64,000 nt of DNA from Marinobacter antarcticus (GCF_900142385.1 NZ_FRAQ01000001.1:1178001-1242000), one strand, 5' to 3'; shown: positions 1 through 9,486, numbered from the stretch's first letter. Numbers and translations: made by a program. Notes: a model not told the origin generated them from the sequence alone.

Positions 1-877
1 TGGCCTCTTCGGCGATGTCGGTGGTGATTTCCTGCCAGTGGTTGTAATGCGCCATGATCGCAACATGCTTGCCTGCGTCCACAAGTCTCGCGAACAGGTC
101 GATCAGCTCATCTGCATCCTTGTCGGTCACGAAACGGTATGGCCAGAAGGTCAGGGCCTTGGTGCCGATGCGGATGGTCTGGATGTGATCGAACTCTGGC
201 TGTAGCAGTGGTTCAAGGTACTGAACCAGGCTCTTGGTTTTCATTACCATGGGATCGCCACCGGTGACCAGAAGATCGGTTACTTCGGTGTGCTCCTGCA
301 GATAGCCATGCAGTTTCCCGGCCTCGGTGCTGGACATCTTCAGGTCTTTATCGCCCACGAACTGCGCCCAGCGGAAACAGAAAGTGCAATAAGAGTGGCA
401 GGTCTGGCCCTGGGCAGGGAAGAACAGCACTGTCTCGCGGTACTTGTGCTGTACACCGTCGAGAACTTCGCCTTCCAGCTCTGGCATGTTCATTTCCATC
501 TGGCCGGCTGGGTGAGGGTTCAGTTCCTCGCGGATTTCTTTTGCGACCGCCTGAATCTCCTTTTTCTCGGCACCTTCCCGGTGCATCCTGGCCATGCGTT
601 CGAAATGCTCGTCTTTCAGCATGCCTTTTTGTGGGAAGACCAGCTGATAGATGGGATCGTTGGGCACCTTGTCCCAGTTGATCAGTTCGTTGATCACATA
701 CTCATTCACCCGGAAGGGCAGCACGCTTGCAACCACCTTCATCTCAAACAGGGTGTCCTCGGGGAGGTTTTGTATTATCTCGATCTTGTCTAGCTGGCGG
801 TCTGTGTAAACCTTGAAGCGTCGTTCCTCGAATTCTGCGGTGGGAATCCGATTGGGAAAGGTGACGATGGAGTTCAT
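1..877 (-). CDS. KamA-family radical SAM protein (lysine 2,3-aminomutase-like), 3' end cut by window edge
   Basis: I translated this on the minus strand from the ATG at 877. It stays open to base 1, so about 292 residues are visible and the C-terminus lies outside. Residues 160-167 read CHSYCTFC, the CX3CX2C 4Fe-4S/SAM motif of KamA proteins, followed by LLVTGGDPM, the typical GGD(P) strand. The family moves amino groups on lysine or related substrates with SAM and PLP. Which substrate applies here cannot be said, because the PLP and zinc regions are off the edge. A GAGG about 10 bases upstream of the ATG is a plausible ribosome site. It diverges from aceE across a long intergenic region. Family confident, exact reaction not. 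Confidence 0.8.
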   Translation of the reverse strand, partial: MNSIVTFPNRIPTAEFEERRFKVYTDRQLDKIEIIQNLPEDTLFEMKVVASVLPFRVNEYVINELINWDKVPNDPIYQLVFPQKGMLKDEHFERMARMHREGAEKKEIQAVAKEIREELNPHPAGQMEMNMPELEGEVLDGVQHKYRETVLFFPAQGQTCHSYCTFCFRWAQFVGDKDLKMSSTEAGKLHGYLQEHTEVTDLLVTGGDPMVMKTKSLVQYLEPLLQPEFDHIQTIRIGTKALTFWPYRFVTDKDADELIDLFARLVDAGKHVAIMAHYNHWQEITTDIAEEA

Positions 878-1530
878 GGCTCGCCCTCTGTGGTTGAAAG
901 TATGAAATGTCAGGAGGGCAAAATTGATGCCGCTCCGGTGGTCAAAAAATGGGCAGGCGAGTATACATAAATTGGCGTTTAGTTTCAGGTCTAATTAAAA
1001 AGTCGGGAGAGGTGTGTAAAAGGTTTTCCATTTTTATTTTAACAGCATGAAATTAAAGAAAAAATAATGTCAGTCATTCACAAGAGCTTGCGTCCATATC
1101 ATTTAGCACGGTAATGAAAAAATAAACGCTTCAACGACTACGACGATGGTCTGAGTCTGGTTGTTTGGTGTTCTAAAAAAAGGCATTATTACGTAACTAA
1201 TCGTAATTATCTTTATGGTTTGTCAGAAGGTTTCACGTTTCGGTCAGAGTTCTTGGGTTGTTCGTAGTAAAAATACTACGGAAATCTGGTTTTGACTGGC
1301 AAGCCTTTGGCGGGTTCTGGTCAGAAACTGGTCATTCCGCCGTGGAGTCGGGCGGTAAAAGTGTAAAAGCTGTTCTATGCTTGATGAACACAGTTTGTGC
1401 CGTTGGCCGGTGCATCTTCCGGCAGATTACTCATTGCAAAGAAGCTGTATTTTCGCAGCTCATCGATACCGCAAGCGCGGATGCCGGTCTCGGCACCTGC
1501 TGCACTTTTTGATGTGAAGGGGGAGGTTTG
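878..1530. other. 650-bp AT-rich intergenic region between kamA-like gene and aceE
   Basis: No convincing gene was found. The stretch 990-1240 is clearly richer in A+T than the flanks. Visible symmetry includes TTACGTAA at 1189-1196 nested in an ATTACG...CGTAAT pair (1188-1207), and a 7-bp inverted repeat CGTAGTA/TACTACG around AAAA at 1263-1280. Direct GGTC-containing words lie at about 1330-1350. The region must carry the promoters of both divergent genes. An 84-codon open frame at 1258-1512 has no family resemblance and is treated as chance. Confidence 0.5.
1263..1280. promoter_or_regulatory. Inverted repeat upstream of aceE, possible operator
   Basis: CGTAGTA, four A residues, then TACTACG form a perfect 7-bp inverted repeat about 250 bases before aceE. 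It could be a regulator-binding site or a small hairpin in a long leader. It does not match the PdhR consensus I know (TTGGT N3 ACCAA), so no regulator is proposed. Confidence 0.3.
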
Positions 1531-4197
1531 ATGTACCAGGATGATGATCCCATTGAAACCGGTGAATGGCTTGACGCGCTAGAGTCACTGATCGAGAACG
1601 AAGGTATAGACCGGGTAAAGTACATTCTGGAGCGGCTCTCTGAGCGCGCCAGTCGGGATGGCACCGAGCTGCCCTATGCAATAACCACACCGTTCCGGAA
1701 CACCATCCCGCTCGCGCAGGAAGCGCGCATGCCGGGTGATCTGTTCATGGAGCGTCGTATTCGCTCGCTGATTCGCTGGAACGCGATGGCCATGGTGGTG
1801 CGCGCCAACAAGCGCCCGGGCGACCTGGGTGGCCACATTTCCACGTTCTCTTCGGCGGCCACTCTGTACGATGTCGGCTTCAACTATTTCTTCCACGGCG
1901 GTGATGAAGAGCGCGAGTCAGACCTTGTGTATTTCCAGGGTCACGCTTCGCCGGGCATTTACGCCCGTTCCTATCTGGAAGGCAGGTTTGAAGAGTCGCA
2001 ACTGGACAAGTATCGCGAAGAAGTCGACGGCGGCGGTTTGTCATCTTACCCGCACCCATGGCTGATGCCGGACTACTGGCAGTTTCCTACGGTGTCTATG
2101 GGGCTGGGGCCGATTCAGGCCATTTATCAGGCGCACATCATGAAGTATCTCGACAGCCGCGAGCTGGTCGAGATGGGAAATCGCAAAGTGTGGTGCTTTG
2201 TGGGAGACGGCGAAACCGATGAGCCGGAAACCTTGGGTTGTATATCTAAAGCCGGTCGCGAAAATCTCGATAACCTGGTGTTTGTAGTGAACTGCAACCT
2301 GCAACGCCTGGACGGCCCGGTGCGCGGCAATGGCAAAATTATCCAGGAACTGGAAGGCTCCTTCCGCGGTGCTGGCTGGAACGTGATCAAAGTGGTTTGG
2401 GGTCGCATGTGGGACCCGCTGTTCGAGCAGGATGAAGACGGCACCCTGCAGCGCGCCATGGATGAAGTGGTTGACGGCGAGCTGCAGAGTTTTACCAACG
2501 GTGGTCCAGCGGCAACGCGCAAACAGTTCTTCGGCAAGTATCCGAAGCTTGCCAAGATGATTGAAAACTGGACTGACGACGACATCAAAAAACTCAATCG
2601 TGGCGGCCACGACCCGTACAAGGTTTATGCGGCTTACAAAAAAGCGGCCACACAAGCCAATGGGAAGCCGACCGTGATTCTGGCCCACACCATCAAAGGT
2701 TATGGCTTTGGTGCTGCTGGCGAGGCTACCAACACGGCTCACTCGCTGAAAAAGCTGGATACCGAAACCCTGAAAGACTTCCGCGATCGCTTTGCGATTC
2801 CGCTGAAAGACGAAGAGTTGGACGACGTGCCTTACTACCGTCCGGCGCCAGACAGTCCGGAGCTGGTGTACATGAAGAAGCGCCGGCAGGATCTGGGTGG
2901 CTTCTATCCCAAGCGTCGCAAAGACAGCCAGCCGCTGCAGATTCCCGACCTGAGCATTTTCAAGCAGGTGCTGGAAGGCTCCAACGGCCGTGAAATTTCC
3001 ACCACCATGTCGTTCGTGCGCATTCTGAGTGCGTTGGTGAAAGATAAGCGTGTGGGCAAGCGGGTAGTGCCGATTGTGCCGGATGAGGCCCGTACCTTTG
3101 GCATGGAAGGCATGTTCCGCCAGCTGGGTATTTATACCTCGGAAGGCCAGAAGTACGTGCCGCAGGATCGCGACCAGATCATGTATTACCGTGAGGACAA
3201 AAAAGGTCAGATCCTGCAGGAAGGCATTAACGAAGGCGGTTCCATGGCTGCCTGGATTGCGGCTGCCACGTCTTACAGCAACAACAACTTTCCGCTGATT
3301 CCGTTTTACGCATTTTATTCCATGTTTGGCTTCCAGCGCGTTGGCGATCTGGCTTGGGCGGCCGGTGATATGCAGGCCCGGGGTTTCCTGATTGGCGGCA
3401 CTGCCGGGCGCACCACGCTGAACGGCGAGGGCCTGCAGCACCAGGACGGTCACAGCCATATTCTGGCCAACACCATTCCTAACTGCAAAGCCTACGATCC
3501 GGCTTACGCCTATGAAATGGCGGTGGTGATTCATCACGGCATGAAGGAGATGTACGAAGACAACATAAACGTCTACTACTACATCACCATGGAGAACGAG
3601 AACTACGTTCAGCCGGCGATGCCTGAAGGGTGTGAAGATGGCATCATCAAGGGCATGTACAAGTTCAGCTCGGTGGAAGCCAAAGGCAAGAGCAAGACCA
3701 AACAGCGGGTTCAGCTGCTGGGCTCCGGCGCCATTCTGAACGAGGTCAATGCTGCGGCCGATCTGCTGAAAGACGACTGGGGTGTCAGCTCTGACGTGTG
3801 GAGTGTAACCAGCTTTAACGAACTGGCCCGCGACGGCCAGCACGTAGAGCGTTGGAATCTGATGCACCCGGATGACCAGGGGCGTAAAGCCTATGTAACC
3901 CAGTGTCTGGAAAATCAGGTTGGCCCGGTTGTGTCTTCCACTGACTACGTCAAGCTGCATTCCGAACAGCTGCGTGCGTTTATCCCCAAAACCTTCCTGA
4001 CCTTGGGTACGGATGGCTTTGGCCGCAGCGACACCCGTGAAAAACTGCGTGATTTCTTTGAGGTTGATCGCTACCACGTTGCCGTAGCGGCGTTGTCCGC
4101 TCTGGCCAAAGACGGCGAGATCAAGCACGAGCAGGTTCTTGAAGCCATGCGCAAGTACGGAATCGATCGCAATACACCGAACCCGGCGCACCGCTAA
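1531..4197 (+). CDS. aceE: Pyruvate dehydrogenase E1 component, homodimeric type
   Basis: E1 of the pyruvate dehydrogenase complex decarboxylates pyruvate with thiamine diphosphate and passes the acetyl group to the E2 lipoyl arm. The product is 888 residues, the normal size for the single-chain proteobacterial E1 (E. coli 887). The ThDP motif is visible as GDGETDEPE at 225-233 running to NCN at 254-256, and HGHxH-like sequence occurs later (QDGHSHIL). The ATG at 1531 follows a GGGGGAGG ribosome site with good spacing; a TTG directly before it is not preferred. aceF follows after ten bases, so the two form an operon. No lpd gene follows, so E3 must be encoded elsewhere. Confidence 0.97.
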   Translation: MYQDDDPIETGEWLDALESLIENEGIDRVKYILERLSERASRDGTELPYAITTPFRNTIPLAQEARMPGDLFMERRIRSLIRWNAMAMVVRANKRPGDLGGHISTFSSAATLYDVGFNYFFHGGDEERESDLVYFQGHASPGIYARSYLEGRFEESQLDKYREEVDGGGLSSYPHPWLMPDYWQFPTVSMGLGPIQAIYQAHIMKYLDSRELVEMGNRKVWCFVGDGETDEPETLGCISKAGRENLDNLVFVVNCNLQRLDGPVRGNGKIIQELEGSFRGAGWNVIKVVWGRMWDPLFEQDEDGTLQRAMDEVVDGELQSFTNGGPAATRKQFFGKYPKLAKMIENWTDDDIKKLNRGGHDPYKVYAAYKKAATQANGKPTVILAHTIKGYGFGAAGEATNTAHSLKKLDTETLKDFRDRFAIPLKDEELDDVPYYRPAPDSPELVYMKKRRQDLGGFYPKRRKDSQPLQIPDLSIFKQVLEGSNGREISTTMSFVRILSALVKDKRVGKRVVPIVPDEARTFGMEGMFRQLGIYTSEGQKYVPQDRDQIMYYREDKKGQILQEGINEGGSMAAWIAAATSYSNNNFPLIPFYAFYSMFGFQRVGDLAWAAGDMQARGFLIGGTAGRTTLNGEGLQHQDGHSHILANTIPNCKAYDPAYAYEMAVVIHHGMKEMYEDNINVYYYITMENENYVQPAMPEGCEDGIIKGMYKFSSVEAKGKSKTKQRVQLLGSGAILNEVNAAADLLKDDWGVSSDVWSVTSFNELARDGQHVERWNLMHPDDQGRKAYVTQCLENQVGPVVSSTDYVKLHSEQLRAFIPKTFLTLGTDGFGRSDTREKLRDFFEVDRYHVAVAALSALAKDGEIKHEQVLEAMRKYGIDRNTPNPAHR

Positions 4198-4207
4198 GGA
4201 GACCGCT

Positions 4208-5884
4208 ATGAGCGAACAGGAAATCAGGGTTCCCGATTTAGGCGGGGCAGACGAAGTTGAGGTTATTGAACTTCTGGTAAGCGCCGGCGATTCGGTTGAA
4301 GCAGAAGATCCGATTCTGACCGTGGAGACCGATAAAGCCTCTGTAGAGCTGCCATCCCCCGGCGCTGGCAAGATCATCAAGCTCACCGTAAAGGTAGGTG
4401 ACAAGGTGAAAGAAGGCGACGTCGTGGGCGTGATCGAATCCAGCGGCGGTTCCGATGACTCTGTTGAAGATTCGGGTGATGAGCCGGAAGCGAAAACCGA
4501 GGAAAAGCCGGAGAAAAAACCCAGCTCCAAAAGCCAGGATGAACCGGAACAGAGCAAGCCCGCACCGAAGAAAAAGTCCGGAGGCTCCCGCAACGAAACC
4601 GTGCTGGTTCCGCCCCTGGATGGCATGGAGAATGTGCCGGTTATCGAAATCAACGTATCTGAAGGCGATACCGTTGAGGCTGATGATGCCTTGGTAACCG
4701 TTGAGTCCGATAAGGCTTCCATGGAAATCCCGTCGCCTTATAGCGGCAAAGTGGTCAAAATTCTGGTGGCCGAAGGCGACAAGTTGTCTGAGGGCGACAA
4801 GCTTCTGGAGTTGACCGTTGCCGAAGACGGCGGCGAAGAAGACGACGAGCAAGATGAGGCGCCCGTTGACTCTGGCCAGGAGGCAAAGCCTGAGCCTAAA
4901 ACAGGTGAGAAAGCGCAGCAGAAAGAACCAACGCTACAGTCGCAGACCTCAGCTGACGAGCCGCCTGCGCCGGGCGCCAAGGTTCATGCCGGCCCTGCGG
5001 TGCGCAAGCTGGCCCGGGAATTGGGTGCAGACATGACCCGCATCAAGGGTTCTGGGCCAAAAAGCCGGATCCTGAAAGACGATGTGCAGGCTTATGTGAA
5101 GAACCAGCTGCAACAGGCTCAGCAGGGCAGCGCTGTGGCAACCGGTTCTGGTATTCCGGGCGTTAAGCTGCCGGACTTCAGTCAGTTTGGTGACATTGAG
5201 AAAGAAACAATGTCGCGAATGATGGCGGTTACGGCTGCGAATATGCAGCGTAGCTGGCTGAACGTGCCCCACGTGACCCAGTTTGAGGACGCGGACATCA
5301 CCGATATGGAGGCGTTCCGCAAATCCCAGAAAGCGGCCGGTGAGAAAAAGGGTGTGAAAATGACGCCGCTGCCGTTCCTGCTGAAGGCCTGTGCAACTGC
5401 GCTGTCAGAACTGCCGCAGTTTAATGTGTCTCTGGACATGGAGCGCAAAGAGGTGGTTCGCAAGCACTACATTCACATTGGTATTGCTGTGGATACGCCG
5501 AACGGGCTGATGGTTCCGGTGATTCGCGATGTGGACAAGAAGGGCCTCTGGGAACTGGCGGCAGAAAGCGCAGAGCTTGCCCAGAAAGCCCGGGACAAGA
5601 AGTTGAAACCGGCAGAGATGCAGGGTGCCTGTTTTACCATCACAAGCCTGGGTGGTATCGGCGGCACGGCGTTTACACCAATCGTGAATGCTCCGGAGGT
5701 GGCGATTCTTGGTGTCTCCAAGGCGGCGATGAAGCCGGTGTGGGACGGTAGCGAGTTCCAGCCAAGGCTGCTGCTGCCGCTGTCGCTGTCCTACGATCAT
5801 CGTGCGGTGAACGGCGCCGATGCGGCGCGATTCACTTCGTTGCTTGGCCAGCTGCTTGGAGATATTCGTACCTTGCTGCTGTAG
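4208..5884 (+). CDS. aceF: Pyruvate dehydrogenase E2, dihydrolipoamide acetyltransferase
   Basis: Core E2 subunit, 558 residues. Two lipoyl domains are present: DKA motifs place the lipoylated lysines at about 43 and 169. Acidic/proline-rich linkers follow, then a peripheral subunit-binding domain (about 258-298, AGPAVRKLARELGAD) and the catalytic domain ending in SYDHRAVNGAD, with the active His at about 531. Two lipoyl domains are fewer than the three of E. coli but common in Pseudomonas and relatives. The start at 4208 is set by TAAGGAG eight bases upstream. An upstream in-frame ATG at 4139 lies inside aceE and lacks a ribosome site. The linkers have biased composition, as usual for E2. 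Confidence 0.97.
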   Translation: MSEQEIRVPDLGGADEVEVIELLVSAGDSVEAEDPILTVETDKASVELPSPGAGKIIKLTVKVGDKVKEGDVVGVIESSGGSDDSVEDSGDEPEAKTEEKPEKKPSSKSQDEPEQSKPAPKKKSGGSRNETVLVPPLDGMENVPVIEINVSEGDTVEADDALVTVESDKASMEIPSPYSGKVVKILVAEGDKLSEGDKLLELTVAEDGGEEDDEQDEAPVDSGQEAKPEPKTGEKAQQKEPTLQSQTSADEPPAPGAKVHAGPAVRKLARELGADMTRIKGSGPKSRILKDDVQAYVKNQLQQAQQGSAVATGSGIPGVKLPDFSQFGDIEKETMSRMMAVTAANMQRSWLNVPHVTQFEDADITDMEAFRKSQKAAGEKKGVKMTPLPFLLKACATALSELPQFNVSLDMERKEVVRKHYIHIGIAVDTPNGLMVPVIRDVDKKGLWELAAESAELAQKARDKKLKPAEMQGACFTITSLGGIGGTAFTPIVNAPEVAILGVSKAAMKPVWDGSEFQPRLLLPLSLSYDHRAVNGADAARFTSLLGQLLGDIRTLLL

Positions 5885-5960
5885 ATCTGCATTGCAGGTT
5901 CCTGATCCAGCGCAACAGGACGCTGGCTGAAACCGGCTAGACTGGGCGTATGTAAAGTGC

Positions 5961-5995
5961 AAAAGGGGTGCAGAGCAATCTGCACCCCTTTTTTC
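5961..5995 (+). terminator. Rho-independent terminator after aceF
   Basis: AAGGGGTGCAGA (5963-5974), loop GCAA, then TCTGCACCCCTT (5979-5990) form a perfect 12-bp stem followed directly by a T run. This is a textbook intrinsic terminator closing the aceEF operon. Confidence 0.92.
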
Positions 5996-6041
5996 GTAGT
6001 GTAGTCAGAGTGTAAGCAGGGCTTTCCTGTTAGGAGCGTGT

Positions 6042-6560
6042 ATGGGCACAGAGTTTAACTTGGCAGCCATTATCTACGATAGTAACGACCAGCACGTTGA
6101 TGCACTGCTGCATAGCGTTGCAGCGAGACTCAACGGCCGTGGCGACAGAGTGGCCGGGTTGGCCATGGTATTAAATGAGCAGGGCTTGCGGCGTAAGCCT
6201 ATGGCGCTGCAGGATCTGGAGACTGGCCGGGAATATTCCATTGCCCAGAACCTGGGAAAAGAATCGCAATCCTGTTGCCTGGACCCTTATGGTCTGGCAG
6301 AGGCGACCGGGGCGCTGCGCGCTTTGCTGGAACAGCCGCCCAAATTGGCAATCGTGAACCGGTTTGGTCAGCAGGAAATAGGTGGTAAAGGATGTCGTGC
6401 TGAGTTTCTGCAACTACTTGATGCGGGCATACCCGTTTTGACGGTGGTGAAGCGTAAATTTGTCACGCAGTGGCATGAGTTCAGTGGTGGGGAAGCGGTT
6501 GATCTGCCGTTTTCTGAGGCGGCGGTGCAGCAGTGGTGTGATGAGGTTTTGAACAAGTAA
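6042..6560 (+). CDS. DUF2478 family protein
   Basis: 172 residues. The start LAAIIYDSND and the later PKLAIVNRFGQQEIGGKGCRAEF, GIPVLTVVKRKF and WHEFSGGE segments match my memory of DUF2478 proteins, often found near molybdate/tungsten transport genes and thought to have an NTPase-like fold. No classical P-loop is obvious and the function is unknown. No molybdenum genes are in this window. A TAGGAG sits seven bases before the ATG. It stands alone between two hairpins: the aceF terminator upstream and the convergent stem-loop downstream. Confidence 0.7.
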   Translation: MGTEFNLAAIIYDSNDQHVDALLHSVAARLNGRGDRVAGLAMVLNEQGLRRKPMALQDLETGREYSIAQNLGKESQSCCLDPYGLAEATGALRALLEQPPKLAIVNRFGQQEIGGKGCRAEFLQLLDAGIPVLTVVKRKFVTQWHEFSGGEAVDLPFSEAAVQQWCDEVLNK

Positions 6561-6572
6561 GGCCAGAAACAA

Positions 6573-6598
6573 ATACGCCCCGGAAATCCGGGGCGTAT
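6573..6598. terminator. Stem-loop between convergent DUF2478 gene and porin
   Basis: ATACGCCCCGGA at 6573-6584 pairs with TCCGGGGCGTAT at 6587-6598. On the minus strand the stem is followed by TTTGTTTC, so it can terminate the porin gene. On the plus strand the T tract is poor. Confidence 0.75.
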
Positions 6599-6622
6599 GA
6601 GTGTTTTGCTTAACAGTACGGT

Positions 6623-7753
6623 TTAGAAGCTGTACTGCGCTGCGAACATCAGACGATTTGCGTCTGCAGAGTCGCCTGCAACGGTTTCCTGATCGAAGTA
6701 ACCGTATTCAACGCCCATCATCACGTTTTTGACCGGTGTCCACATATAGTTGACGAACATGTTCTGGTTGGTTTCTGGTGCGCCATTGGTCAGCGAAGAA
6801 TTTGCAATCGCGTCGTCCAGATCCATTTTCGTCATGCCATAGGCGACGTTGATGCTGCGGCCGCCACCCAGTGCCATGCTGACACCGACGTTACCACCAT
6901 AAGCTGCGATGGTTTCGATGCTGTTCCCGTCCATGTATGCGCTTGGGCCATAGTAGTTGCTGCCGGAGCGCCACAGATAGCCGGTAGCACCATCGGTGTA
7001 GTTAAGTGTGCCCTGAACAGAAAACATGTCGCTCAGTTTCAGCTTGAGACCACCGGCTACCGCATAGCCCATGGCGCTGTCATCGGTGGTACCGTCGTCG
7101 GATGTGACCTGGTTTACAACCGCTGATGCAGCATACGAAAGCGCATCTGTGGACTGTTGAAAGCGGGCCGTTAGCGCCGGCGCCGAAGTGCGGCCTTGGC
7201 CGTCAACGGTTGCTTGCGCGCTCGGATCCTCGATAGAGAAGGACATCGGACCAGTGGTGTAACGAAGCTGCTCGGTACGATCCCAGCTGCCGAAGCTACC
7301 TGCGATACCGTCGAAATCCAGAGTCGGGGTATTGCTTACGAAGCTGATAGAGTTAGACCAGGTGCGACCAGCCAGAAACCCCATGTATTCGCCGTATGCA
7401 TGACGCATACGAAGGCTGCCAGCGCCGTTGCCGGAGCCGCGGAAGTCACCTTCAACGGTGATGGCTACGCCGGAAGCGTGATTGATTTTGATGCCCACAC
7501 GGCTTTGCTGAACGTCAGCGCCGAAGTGCCCGGTAATATCTTCGTTAGCAGATGGGCTAAACGTACCTGCGCGAGTAGATACCGCACGGTTACCATCCAG
7601 ATCATAGCTCATGTTCAGGCGGGCGTAACCATAGAGGCTGGCTTCAACGTCGTCGCCAACGTTCAGGCTCACGGCATTCGCTTGGCCAGCTATACTCAGC
7701 ACGGCCGCAGCCGCTGTTGCACGAATGGCCATTCTTAATTTGTTGCTTTGCAT
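6623..7753 (-). CDS. DcaP-like outer membrane porin
   Basis: 376 residues with a clear Sec signal peptide (about 1-27, ending ANA before VSLNVGDD). The rest is a beta-barrel pattern with alternating hydrophobic strands and a C-terminal aromatic residue (AAQYSF), the usual BAM signal. Phrases such as SLYGYARLNMSYDL, GRTWSNS and VGVEYGYF resemble DcaP-like trimeric porins, which pass negatively charged small molecules. The substrate here is unknown. I place the start at 7753, where GGAG lies nine bases upstream. The ATG five codons earlier (7768) would use that same sequence as coding. It is transcribed divergently from the nuclease gene at 7924. Confidence 0.8.
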   Translation of the reverse strand: MQSNKLRMAIRATAAAAVLSIAGQANAVSLNVGDDVEASLYGYARLNMSYDLDGNRAVSTRAGTFSPSANEDITGHFGADVQQSRVGIKINHASGVAITVEGDFRGSGNGAGSLRMRHAYGEYMGFLAGRTWSNSISFVSNTPTLDFDGIAGSFGSWDRTEQLRYTTGPMSFSIEDPSAQATVDGQGRTSAPALTARFQQSTDALSYAASAVVNQVTSDDGTTDDSAMGYAVAGGLKLKLSDMFSVQGTLNYTDGATGYLWRSGSNYYGPSAYMDGNSIETIAAYGGNVGVSMALGGGRSINVAYGMTKMDLDDAIANSSLTNGAPETNQNMFVNYMWTPVKNVMMGVEYGYFDQETVAGDSADANRLMFAAQYSF

Positions 7754-7923
7754 TGTTGTTGTCTCCACGCATTAGACAATTATTTTTGTAGGACCCGCAG
7801 ACAAGATAGTTACCATTGCATGACAATTCAAATAAATTTGCGCAATAGTTAGACGAAGGTCTATGGAATGTTTTCTTTTCTATACAGATGCCTGCGTGTT
7901 CCTTTCAGCATTAAGATGATTTT

Positions 7924-9387
7924 ATGACGTCCAAAAGTACCCATCTCAGACAAACCACGTTTGCGTTTCTCGATATCGAGACTACCGGCGGCAATTCGTC
8001 CCACGACCGCATTACCGAGATCGGAATCCGCTTCTGGCGCGCGGGTGAGACGGTGGGGGAGTGGCAAACGTTGCTGAGCCCGGGTGCCCGCATTTCTCCT
8101 TTCATCGAGCAATTGACGGGTATTTCCAACGAAATGGTCTCCGGCGCGCCACCGTTTGAAGCGGTGGCCGATATTTTGGAAGAAAAGCTGCGGGGTACAG
8201 TGTTTGTCGCCCACAATGCGCGCTTTGATTACGGTTTTATTAAATCGGAGTTCCGCAGGCTGGGGCGCCTGTTTTCTGCACGAGTGCTGTGCACAGTGAA
8301 GCTTTCCCGGCGGCTGTATCCTGAATATCGCCGACACAACATGGATGCGCTGATTGAGCGCCACGGGCTGGAGCAGGTGCAGCGGCACCGGGCCATGGGG
8401 GATGTCTCTGCAATGCTGGCATTCTTTACTCATGCGCTGGCAGAGAAGGGTGATACGGAACTTGAGGAGGCTGTTGCCGCGCTGTTGCAACGGCCGAGCA
8501 TTCCCTCGCACCTGCCTCTGGATACCTTGAGCGATTTGCCGCAGAACCCGGGCGTTTACCGGTTCTACGGTGAGAACGATGTGCTTTTATATGTCGGAAA
8601 GAGCACCAACATCGCACAGCGGGTGGCTTCGCACTTTTCCGGGGATCACAACACAAGTCGCGGTGTACGGATTTCAGAAAGCCTGCGCCGGGTGGAGTGC
8701 ACCGAAACCGCCGGCGAACTCGGGGCCTTGCTGTTGGAGCTCCGACAGATCAAAACCCTGAATCCTCTTTTTAACCGCCGCTCCCGCGCAGCCAAAAACC
8801 TGGTGAGTGTTGAACTGGCCTCAAACGAGTCCGGCTACCTGCAGGCGCGGCTGGTTCGGGAAATTGAGCCGCACCAGCTGGGAAATTACTTCGGGCTGTT
8901 TCGCAGCAAGCGGGATGCCGAGCGGGCGTTAAGTGGAATTGCTGCAAAAAATGAGCTGTGCAACCGACTGCTGGGTCTTGAGCCGGAACATGAGGGCCCC
9001 TGTTTCCAACGCGCGCTGGGGCGATGCAAAGGCGCCTGTGAGGGCACCGAGGATGTCGCTCGCTACAACCTTCGGGTGCAGATTGCCTTCCACGAGCTGC
9101 GTTTGCGAACCTGGCCATGGAAAGGGCCGGTAGCGATTGTGGAGCGCCGGGAAAATCAGATGAAGCCTGATATTCTGGTGGTCTACAACTGGATGCATGT
9201 TGCCACGCTGCACGATGAGCAGGAGCTCCATGATTTGTCACTGCGAGGCCAGTCCATAACGTTTGATCTGGACTCTTACAAACTGCTGGTCAAGGCGCTG
9301 ATGGCGCCGCGCAGGAGCCAGGGCCGGAAGGCATATTCGGTGATTGAACTGTCTGCGATTGGTGAGCCGGATGTGCTTATGCCCTGA
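7924..9387 (+). CDS. DEDDh exonuclease fused to GIY-YIG (UvrC/Cho-like) nuclease
   Basis: 487 residues with two nuclease modules. The N-terminal part (about 12-170) is a DnaQ-like 3'-5' exonuclease: D17 and E19 in FLDIETTG, D102 in HNARFDYGF, H155 and D160 in HRAMGD, so all five DEDDh residues are kept. The second part has GVY at 210-212 and YVGKS at 223-227, followed by the conserved arginine region, the GIY-YIG fold of UvrC and Cho. A tail of about 200 residues resembles the Cho region with no further domain I can name. Proteins of this arrangement are annotated as exonuclease/Cho-like excision nucleases. A repair role is inferred. No LexA box was found upstream. Confidence 0.85.
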   Translation: MTSKSTHLRQTTFAFLDIETTGGNSSHDRITEIGIRFWRAGETVGEWQTLLSPGARISPFIEQLTGISNEMVSGAPPFEAVADILEEKLRGTVFVAHNARFDYGFIKSEFRRLGRLFSARVLCTVKLSRRLYPEYRRHNMDALIERHGLEQVQRHRAMGDVSAMLAFFTHALAEKGDTELEEAVAALLQRPSIPSHLPLDTLSDLPQNPGVYRFYGENDVLLYVGKSTNIAQRVASHFSGDHNTSRGVRISESLRRVECTETAGELGALLLELRQIKTLNPLFNRRSRAAKNLVSVELASNESGYLQARLVREIEPHQLGNYFGLFRSKRDAERALSGIAAKNELCNRLLGLEPEHEGPCFQRALGRCKGACEGTEDVARYNLRVQIAFHELRLRTWPWKGPVAIVERRENQMKPDILVVYNWMHVATLHDEQELHDLSLRGQSITFDLDSYKLLVKALMAPRRSQGRKAYSVIELSAIGEPDVLMP

Positions 9388-9486
9388 GTGGCGTATCATG
9401 AGCCATCGATCCGCACACCTACGTACTTGCCCACGACGGCAATTCTACTATTTTTACTGGCTTAACTGCTTTTCTGAGAGAGATCT

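Noticed and set aside
1258..1512. 84-codon frame upstream of aceE
   Set aside because: No ribosome site, no recognisable domain, and it starts inside an inverted repeat; better seen as regulatory sequence.
2041..4722. 893-codon open frame antisense to aceE and aceF
   Set aside because: It is the complement of a highly biased GC-rich coding region; the translation has no family resemblance and spans two well-identified genes.
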